From DASRIA01 sp963724065 (GTDB taxonomy: Bacteria > Actinomycetota > Thermoleophilia > Solirubrobacterales > JBBDJG01), in contig CAVRTB010000001.1 in the NCBI GenBank assembly GCA_963724065.1, positions 248,001 through 312,000 of the forward strand: a DNA stretch of 64,000 nucleotides, in the 5' to 3' direction. A model generated the notes under the pieces. The model did not search any database. It worked only from the letters and a program-made list of their open reading frames with translations, and was not told the origin of the DNA. The translations under genes and the position numbers were made by a program. Position 1 is the stretch's first letter, and the number at the start of each line of letters is the position of its first letter. Shown here piece after piece: positions 58,744 through 64,000 of the stretch.

Positions 58744-60219
58744 GTGATCCTCGCGATCGATCAGGGCACGACCGGCACGACGTGCTTGCTCTTCGACGAC
58801 GAAGGTCGCGTCCGCGGCCGCGCCTACCGCGAGTTCACGCAGCACTTCCCGCGGCCCGGATGGGTCGAGCACGATGCCGCGGAGATCTGGGACGTGACGC
58901 GCATCGTCGCCCACGAAGCGCTTGTCAGCGCGGGAGTCGTGGCCGGCGCGCTCGAGGCGGTCGGCATCACGAACCAGCGCGAGACGATCGTCGTGTGGGA
59001 CGAGGCGAGCGGGACGCCTCTGCACAATGCGATCGTCTGGCAGGATCGCCGCACCGCCCCGCGCTGCGACGAGCTCCGCGCGCAAGGCCTCGAGCCGCTC
59101 GTGCGGGAGCGCACCGGGCTGGTGATCGACCCCTACTTCTCCGCGACGAAGATCGAGTGGCTGCTCGAGAACGTCGCCGGCCTGCGCGAGCGCGTGGCGG
59201 CGGGCGGCGTGCGCTTCGGGACGATCGACGCATGGCTCGCCTTCAACCTGACGGGGCGCACGGTCACCGACTACTCGAACGCCTCGCGCACGATGCTGTT
59301 CGACATCGGCGCGCTGCGCTGGAGCGACGAGCTGTGCGACACGCTCGGCGTGCCCGTCGCAGCCCTGCCCGAGGCGGCGCCGTCCGCGCACGTGCTCGGC
59401 GAGACGAACCCCGATGCCTTTCTCGGCGCGAAGGTCCGCCTCGCCGGCATGGCAGGCGACCAGCAGGCCGCGCTCTTCGGCCAGGCCTGCCTCGAGCCGG
59501 GCCTCGGGAAGAACACGTATGGAACGGGGAGTTTCGTGCTCCAGAACGCCGGGCCGCACCCGCCTCCCGTGCGCGACGGCCTCCTGAACACGATCGCGTG
59601 GGGAATCGGGGGCAGCGTCGACTACGCCGTCGAGGCGAGCGTCTTCGTGACGGGCGCCGCCGTCCAATGGTTGCGTGACGGCCTCGGCATCATCGGAGCC
59701 GCCGGCGAGACCGAGGCGCTCGCCGCATCGCTCGAGTCGAACGACGGGGTCTACTTCGTGCCGGCCCTGACCGGTCTCGGATCGCCCCACTGGGACCCGT
59801 ACGCGCGCGGGACGATCGTGGGGCTCACGCGCGGCACCGGCCGCGCGCACCTCGCGCGCGCCGCGCTCGAGGCGATCGCCTACCAGACGGTCGATGCCGT
59901 GCAGGCGATGGAGGCCGCCTCGGGCAAGCGCCTGGCCGAGTTGCGGGCCGACGGCGGAGCGGTCGTCAACGGGTGGCTCATGCAGTTCCAGGCCGATGTC
60001 CTCGGGTGTCCCGTCGTCGTGCCCGAGGTCTCCGAGACGACGGCGCTCGGCGCCGCGTATCTGGCCGGGGTGGGAACGGGCACGTGGACCGTGGAGGACG
60101 TGCGCGGCCTCTGGCGGGAGGCCGTCCGGTACGAGCCGCGCATGGGCGAGGATCAGCGGCAGTCGCTGCTGCACGACTGGCGCAGGGCCCTCGAACGCTC
60201 ACGGCAATGGGTCGTGTAA
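58744..60219 (+). CDS. glpK: Glycerol kinase
   Basis: Phosphorylates glycerol to glycerol-3-phosphate. It has 491 residues from GTG 58744: AIDQGTTGTTCLLFDDEGRV, NQRETIVVWDEASGTPLHNA, YFSATKIEWLL, GTYGTGSFVLQN-type sequence (KNTYGTGSFVLQN) and AYQTVDAVQAMEAASGKRLA. FGGY-family motifs are complete. The next gene encodes a glycerol-phosphate acyltransferase-like enzyme, so the pair could feed glycerol into phospholipid. Confidence 0.94.
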   Translation: MILAIDQGTTGTTCLLFDDEGRVRGRAYREFTQHFPRPGWVEHDAAEIWDVTRIVAHEALVSAGVVAGALEAVGITNQRETIVVWDEASGTPLHNAIVWQDRRTAPRCDELRAQGLEPLVRERTGLVIDPYFSATKIEWLLENVAGLRERVAAGGVRFGTIDAWLAFNLTGRTVTDYSNASRTMLFDIGALRWSDELCDTLGVPVAALPEAAPSAHVLGETNPDAFLGAKVRLAGMAGDQQAALFGQACLEPGLGKNTYGTGSFVLQNAGPHPPPVRDGLLNTIAWGIGGSVDYAVEASVFVTGAAVQWLRDGLGIIGAAGETEALAASLESNDGVYFVPALTGLGSPHWDPYARGTIVGLTRGTGRAHLARAALEAIAYQTVDAVQAMEAASGKRLAELRADGGAVVNGWLMQFQADVLGCPVVVPEVSETTALGAAYLAGVGTGTWTVEDVRGLWREAVRYEPRMGEDQRQSLLHDWRRALERSRQWVV

Positions 60220-60238
60220 CCGCCCTGTCTGGCCGGGG

Positions 60239-60244
60239 TAGCAG
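60239..60244 (+). promoter_or_regulatory. Candidate -10 (TAGCAG) for the PlsC-like gene
   Basis: TAGCAG is 9 nt before ATG 60254 in a 34-nt gap; the match to TANNNT is imperfect at the last base. Confidence 0.3.
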
Positions 60245-60253
60245 ACGGCATCG

Positions 60254-61009
60254 ATGAAGCCCCAGGTGTACCAAGACCCCCGTCCGGCCGATTTCTTCAC
60301 GAAGTACCACGAGCGTGTGCGCCGCGGCCGGCCCGACTACATGTACCGGGTCGTGCGGATCGTGCTGACGCCGATCATCCTGCTGCTCTATCGCTACCGA
60401 GCGATCGACGTCGCCAATGTGCCGGAGAGCGGGCGTGTCCTGATCGCGCCGAACCACTTCAGCTTCTGGGACCACTTCTTCGTCGCGGTGCTGCTGCGCC
60501 GCGAGGTCCACTTCATGGCCAAGTCGCAGCTCTTCAAGCCGCCCGTGATCGATTTCATCATCAACCACGGCGGCGTGTTCCCCGTCCGGCGCGGCCACCG
60601 TGACGAGCAGGCGTTCATCACGGCACACACGATCTTCGACCGCGGCGGCATGGTGCTGATGTACGTGGAGGGCGGGCGCTCGCGCACCGGCGAGCTCGGC
60701 ACGGCGAAGCCCGGGCTCGGCAGGCTCGCGCTCGAGGCTGGCGCGCCGGTCGTCCCGGTCGCCATCCACGGCTCCGAGAAGGTGCGAAAGGCGCGCCGCG
60801 GCGTGATCCCGAAGATCACGGTGCAGTTCGGGGAGCCGATCCACTTCCCGCAGGTCGACCACCCGACCAAGGAGCAGTCGCAGGAGGTCGCCGAGCACGT
60901 CTTCGAGCACGTGCGCGAGCTCTATGAGCCGCTTGCCGCCCAGGGACGCCGCGGGGTGCTGGCGCGCCTTCGCCGCGAGCGACGCGCGAGCGCTCCCGCC
61001 ACCGGCTAG
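60254..61009 (+). CDS. PlsC-like 1-acyl-glycerol-3-phosphate acyltransferase
   Basis: 251 residues. One N-terminal membrane segment (VRIVLTPIILLLYRYRAI) precedes the acyltransferase motifs: NHFSFWDHFF (H-x4-D), the GGVFPVRRGHRDEQ block, VEGGRSRTGELG and VVPVAIHGSEKV. It makes phosphatidic acid from lysophosphatidate by family analogy. It is downstream of glpK on the same strand. Confidence 0.88.
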   Translation: MKPQVYQDPRPADFFTKYHERVRRGRPDYMYRVVRIVLTPIILLLYRYRAIDVANVPESGRVLIAPNHFSFWDHFFVAVLLRREVHFMAKSQLFKPPVIDFIINHGGVFPVRRGHRDEQAFITAHTIFDRGGMVLMYVEGGRSRTGELGTAKPGLGRLALEAGAPVVPVAIHGSEKVRKARRGVIPKITVQFGEPIHFPQVDHPTKEQSQEVAEHVFEHVRELYEPLAAQGRRGVLARLRRERRASAPATG

Positions 61010-61011
61010 TA

Positions 61012-61458
61012 CTAGGAGCTCTTCCTCACGTGCCAGTGGACGGTCATCTGCACGACCGTCGTCCCGTCGCCGTCGGTCAGCTCGACGGCGACGGGAAACT
61101 CCACCTTGCCGTCGGCATCGAGTGATTTGAGGAGTTCGTCCCTGGCGCCGCCGAGCGTGCCGGTCGCGGTGATCGGCCCCTTCGCAAGCTTCAGGTAGGT
61201 GATCTCCGCGCTGCGAGCGAGTGGCGTGATGTTGCCGAGGTGCTCGGCGAACGCACCGACGAATGCGGCGCCCGACGCCGCCTCGCCTGCGGAGAACAGC
61301 GCGCCTGCGTGCTGTGAGCCGACGTGGTTGTGGAGGTGGTCCTCCGCGGGCAGCAACACCACGCCGCGGCCTTCGCCGACCTCGGTCACGCTGAGACCGA
61401 CGTGCCGGTTGAACGGGATCGCTGCCTCCATTCCTGCGCGAACGGCTTCGTAGTCCAA
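61012..61458 (-). CDS. Hotdog-fold thioesterase-like protein (DUF4442/PaaI-like)
   Basis: 148 residues from a TTG start (MDYEAVRAGMEAAIPFNRHV). The hotdog pattern LHNHVGSQHAGALFSAGEAA, with its His/Asn-rich helix start, and the ITYLKLAKGPITATGTL strand match the DUF4442/YiiD_C group of acyl-CoA thioesterase-like proteins. It converges on the PlsC-like gene with a 2-nt gap and is divergent from a hydrolase gene across 28 bp. Confidence 0.78.
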   Translation of the reverse strand: MDYEAVRAGMEAAIPFNRHVGLSVTEVGEGRGVVLLPAEDHLHNHVGSQHAGALFSAGEAASGAAFVGAFAEHLGNITPLARSAEITYLKLAKGPITATGTLGGARDELLKSLDADGKVEFPVAVELTDGDGTTVVQMTVHWHVRKSS

Positions 61459-61468
61459 CTAGCTCACC

Positions 61469-61478
61469 TCCATAGGAT
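61469..61478. promoter_or_regulatory. Overlapping divergent -10 elements (TAGGAT right, TATGGA left)
   Basis: TAGGAT (61473-61478) is 8 nt before ATG 61487. On the minus strand TATGGA (61469-61474) is 10 nt before the TTG at 61458. The 28-bp gap leaves no room for independent promoters. Confidence 0.45.
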
Positions 61479-61486
61479 GCGGGACG

Positions 61487-62419
61487 ATGGGAGACGCTAG
61501 CGGGAAACGCGACTTCGCCGTCGAGCACGCGAGCGTGCGCGACGGCTGCGAGATCGCGTTCGTGCGGGAGGGCAAGGGCGGCCTGCCGCTGTTGCTGCTG
61601 CACGGCTGGCCCGAGACGAAGCGCATCTGGTGGCGGAACATCGAGCCCTTGGCGAGCGCCGGCTTCGAGGTGATCGTCCCCGACCTGCGCGGCTTCGGCG
61701 ACTCGGCGCCGGCGCCCGACGGGTTCTACGACCCGGCGTCGCTGGCGCGCGATGTGCACGCGCTGCTGACCGAGGTACTCGGCCACGAGCGCTGCGTGGC
61801 CGCCGGCGGCGACGTCGGCGGCGTCGTGATTCAGGACGTCGGCCTGCGCTTTCCGGGCTTCGTCGCGCGCCAGTGCTTGTTCAACACGGTTCCGCCGCTG
61901 TTGCCCGAGCGCTACGAGCAGGCCGGCATCGCGCCCGCGATCCCCCGCGATGTGCGGATCGCGGCCGACTACTTTCGCCGTCAGGGCCGTGACGCCGACG
62001 GGCTTGCGGCCGAGCTCGACACCGCGGACAAGCGCCGCCGGTACATCGCGCAGTTCTACGGCTCGCGGTTCTGGGCCGCGCCGGGCACGTTCACGAAGGA
62101 CGACGTCGACTTCATGACGGAGCCCTTCGCCGACGCCGAGAAGCTGAGGGCGAGCTTCGGCATCTACGAGACCGCGCTCGGGACCCGGCCCGCCGCCGAG
62201 GCGCCGATGCTGTTCGAGACCAATCCCGTCCCGGCGCTGGTGCTGTACGGCCCCGAGGACCACGTGATCCCGCGTGACTTCCCGGAGCGCTGCGAGGTCG
62301 CCTTCACCGAGCGCGTCGGCCCGTTCGTCGTGCCGGGCGCCGGCCACTTCCTGCAATGGGAGCGCGCGGACGTTCTCAACCAGAGTCTGGTCTACTTCTT
62401 CGCCGACCTTAGGGGGTAA
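61487..62419 (+). CDS. Alpha/beta hydrolase, haloacetate-dehalogenase/epoxide-hydrolase-like
   Basis: 310 residues. LLLHGWPETKRIWW (HGxP oxyanion motif), VIVPDLRGFGDSAPAP and the nucleophile position in AAGGDVGGVVIQDVGLRFPG, where the elbow reads G-G-D-V-G-G with Asp, as in dehalogenases and epoxide hydrolases. The general-base His is in VPGAGHFLQWERAD. It is followed after 2 nt by an SDR gene, so probably one operon. Confidence 0.85.
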   Translation: MGDASGKRDFAVEHASVRDGCEIAFVREGKGGLPLLLLHGWPETKRIWWRNIEPLASAGFEVIVPDLRGFGDSAPAPDGFYDPASLARDVHALLTEVLGHERCVAAGGDVGGVVIQDVGLRFPGFVARQCLFNTVPPLLPERYEQAGIAPAIPRDVRIAADYFRRQGRDADGLAAELDTADKRRRYIAQFYGSRFWAAPGTFTKDDVDFMTEPFADAEKLRASFGIYETALGTRPAAEAPMLFETNPVPALVLYGPEDHVIPRDFPERCEVAFTERVGPFVVPGAGHFLQWERADVLNQSLVYFFADLRG

Positions 62420-62421
62420 CG

Positions 62422-63219
62422 ATGGCAGTTCAACTGGAGGGCAGCACCGCGCTCGTGACGGGCGCGACCGGAGGCATCGGGCTCGCGATCGTGCGGGCGT
62501 TGCACGCGCGCCGCGCGACGGTGATCGCGAGCGGGCGCAAGCGAGAGGTGCTCGAGGGCCTGGCCGGCGAGCTCGATGGCGTCGAGCCGGTGGTCGCGGA
62601 CCTCTCGGATCCGGCCCAGGCAGCCGCGCTCGTCTTCGGCCGACGGGTCGACGTGCTGGTCGCGAACGCGGCGCTGCCCGCGTCGGGGCGCCTCACGAGC
62701 TTCTCCGACGAGGAGATCGATCGCGCGCTCGACGTCAACCTCCGCGCTCCGATCCACCTCGCACGGACATTGGTGCCGCTGATGGTCGAGCGCGGAGCGG
62801 GCCACCTGGTGTTCATCTCCTCGCTGTCCGGGAAGATGGCGAGCGCGGGGGCCTCGGTCTACAACGCGACGAAGTTCGGGCTGCGTGGCTTCAGCTTCGC
62901 CCTCAACGAGGAGCTGCGCGGCACGGGGGTAGGCGCGACAACGGTCTTCCCGGGCTTCATCCGCGATGCCGGGATGTTCGCCGACAGCGGCGTGAAGCTG
63001 CCGCGCGGCGTCGGCACCCGGACGCCGGATGACGTCGCGAAGGCGGTGATCCGGGGCATCGACAGGAGCCGCGCAGAGGTCGACGTCGCCCCGCTCACGC
63101 TCGCGTCGGGCGCGCGCCTGTTCGGCGTCGCGCCCGGTCTCGTAGCCGCTGTCAACCGTCGCCTGGGGTCTGATCCCCTGGCCGATGAGATCGCCGAGGG
63201 CCAGCGCAACAAGCGCTGA
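62422..63219 (+). CDS. Short-chain dehydrogenase/reductase
   Basis: 265 residues. Classical SDR: cofactor motif TGATGGIGLAIVRAL at about residues 13-27, a variant NAG-equivalent NAALPASGR, catalytic Ser in FISSLSGKM and the Y-x3-K in VYNATKFGLRG. An Arg/Lys after the first strand (SGRKREVL) favours NADP(H). Co-directional with and 2 nt after the hydrolase. Confidence 0.9.
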   Translation: MAVQLEGSTALVTGATGGIGLAIVRALHARRATVIASGRKREVLEGLAGELDGVEPVVADLSDPAQAAALVFGRRVDVLVANAALPASGRLTSFSDEEIDRALDVNLRAPIHLARTLVPLMVERGAGHLVFISSLSGKMASAGASVYNATKFGLRGFSFALNEELRGTGVGATTVFPGFIRDAGMFADSGVKLPRGVGTRTPDDVAKAVIRGIDRSRAEVDVAPLTLASGARLFGVAPGLVAAVNRRLGSDPLADEIAEGQRNKR

Positions 63220-63221
63220 CC

Positions 63222-63239
63222 GCGGGCAAGGGTGCCCGC
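63222..63239. terminator. Candidate terminator hairpin after the SDR gene
   Basis: GCGGGCA (63222-63228) and TGCCCGC (63233-63239) form a 7-bp stem with an AGGG loop directly after the SDR stop. There is no T-tract. It lies between convergent genes. Confidence 0.5.
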
Positions 63240-63286
63240 ACCCCGCTGATTCGGCGTACTGATGCGGCCGACGCGCCAGGCCGACG

Positions 63287-64000
63287 TCAGGTAACGGCGG
63301 CTGACGAAGCCGGCTCCCGTGCGAACTCCGCGATCAGCGCCGCGAGCCGCTCCGGCTGGTCCTCCGCGACGAACGTGTAGCTGTCCTCGATCCGCTCGAA
63401 CCGCCCGTTCGGGAAGTCGCGCGCGAGGCGCTCGCCGTACTCGGTGGGGAAGAAGTCCTTCTCGGTCCCCCACGCGATCAGGACCGGGTTGCCGAACTCC
63501 TTGAAGTGCGTTGCGGCCTCTTGCGTGTAACGGGGACCGACGCCCTTCAGGAGCTTGGTCGTGTCGCGCCGTATGGCGGCGTCGCGCAGGCCCGGTCGCA
63601 CGTATCCGTCGGTGACCTCGGCCGGGATGCCTCGCTTCGACAGCCACCCGTACGCGAGCGGCGCGTTCCGAAACGCGGCGAGACGCATGGGCTGTCCCAT
63701 CGCAGCCACGAAGCCCGGGATGCGTGCGGCCCAGAACAGGGCTTTGAAGATGCTCGGCGGGAACTTGTCATAGGCGTCGCAGTTCGTGAGCACGAGCCTG
63801 CCGATCCGCTCCGGGTGACGCGTGACCACGAGCTGGCACAGCGCGCCGCCGGTGTCGTTGCCGACGAGCGTCACGTTGTCCAGGTCGAGCGCCGCGATCA
63901 AGTCGGCGATCAGCTTCGCGAGGGCCGGGGGAGTGAGGTCGGCATCGGGCGGAAGCGGGCGCGTGTGCGAGCCGAGCGGCAGGTCCGGCGCGATGCAGCG
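63287..64000 (-). CDS. Alpha/beta hydrolase, N-terminus beyond window
   Basis: Open frame from the right edge down to the stop at 63287, about 237 residues visible. The core has the nucleophile position in VTLVGNDTGGALCQLVVTRH (Asp elbow, as in haloalkane-dehalogenase-like hydrolases), FFPTEYGERLARDFPNGRFE near the acid, and a C-terminal EDQPERLAALIAEF. The first strand and oxyanion motif lie outside the window. The His position reads Asp-Ser-Tyr-Thr-Phe, which deviates from the usual His region, so catalysis is uncertain. Confidence 0.85.
   Translation of the reverse strand, partial: RCIAPDLPLGSHTRPLPPDADLTPPALAKLIADLIAALDLDNVTLVGNDTGGALCQLVVTRHPERIGRLVLTNCDAYDKFPPSIFKALFWAARIPGFVAAMGQPMRLAAFRNAPLAYGWLSKRGIPAEVTDGYVRPGLRDAAIRRDTTKLLKGVGPRYTQEAATHFKEFGNPVLIAWGTEKDFFPTEYGERLARDFPNGRFERIEDSYTFVAEDQPERLAALIAEFAREPASSAAVT

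Overview
This is a high-GC, gene-dense bacterial window that reads as an actinomycete-type genome. The gene order of the ribosomal block, the zinc-binding forms of S14, S4 and L36, a pervasive TANNNT -10 element sitting 6-11 nt before start codons (leaderless transcription), and the repertoire (R2lox, SCP2, DUF779, BCCP-only carrier) fit Actinomycetota. Class Thermoleophilia (Solirubrobacterales-like) is my best guess, but this is an inference from style and not from any search.

Layout. 1-16046: the S10-spc-alpha ribosomal superoperon from a truncated rpsJ to rplQ, with secY, adk, map and rpoA embedded and truA following. infA, usually found between map and rpmJ, is absent. Several ribosomal proteins carry long low-complexity tails (L22, S3, S17, L5). 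16870-24553 (minus): a minor-pilin (type IV pilus/pseudopilus) cluster made of one PilW-like gene and two PilV-like/PilX-like pairs plus a third PilX-like gene; one PilX-like copy is frameshifted. 24740-27609: surE-ligA. 27580-29439 (minus): a striking single ORF that joins a receiver-like domain, a LuxR DNA-binding domain, one membrane helix and a complete PBP4-type D-Ala-D-Ala carboxypeptidase. 29492-33770: R2lox-type oxidase, patatin-like lipase and acyl-CoA synthetase. 34331-35887: an ECF sigma factor fused to a zinc anti-sigma motif, a membrane helix and a Gly/Pro/Lys-rich tail. 36190-36263: tRNA-Pro(CGG). 36264-45895: esterases, superoxide dismutase, a secreted GH2 glycosidase, thiolase-SCP2-aldehyde dehydrogenase, a split-barrel flavin/F420-type protein and DUF779. 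45921-52868: NUDIX, rubredoxin and the biotin genes (bioB-bioF-bioD together, bioA separated by a membrane spermidine-synthase-like gene). 52962-53382: a four-helix-bundle gene flanked by inverted arrays of 7-bp repeats. 53383-56712: a MacB/FtsX-like ABC exporter. 56752-64000: lipid and acyl metabolism (enoyl-CoA hydratase, BCCP, glycosyltransferase, glycerol kinase, PlsC-like acyltransferase, thioesterase, hydrolases, SDR).

How it works together. The first quarter is housekeeping translation/secretion. The middle holds envelope-facing functions: pilin-like proteins, and two single-polypeptide regulators (PBP-LuxR and sigma-ZAS-TM) whose topology would couple an extracytoplasmic domain directly to transcription. 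These two are the best candidates for an undescribed system. The last third is dominated by acyl/lipid chemistry and biotin synthesis. There is no intergenic gap above 300 bases, no rRNA, CRISPR array, transposase or prophage gene.
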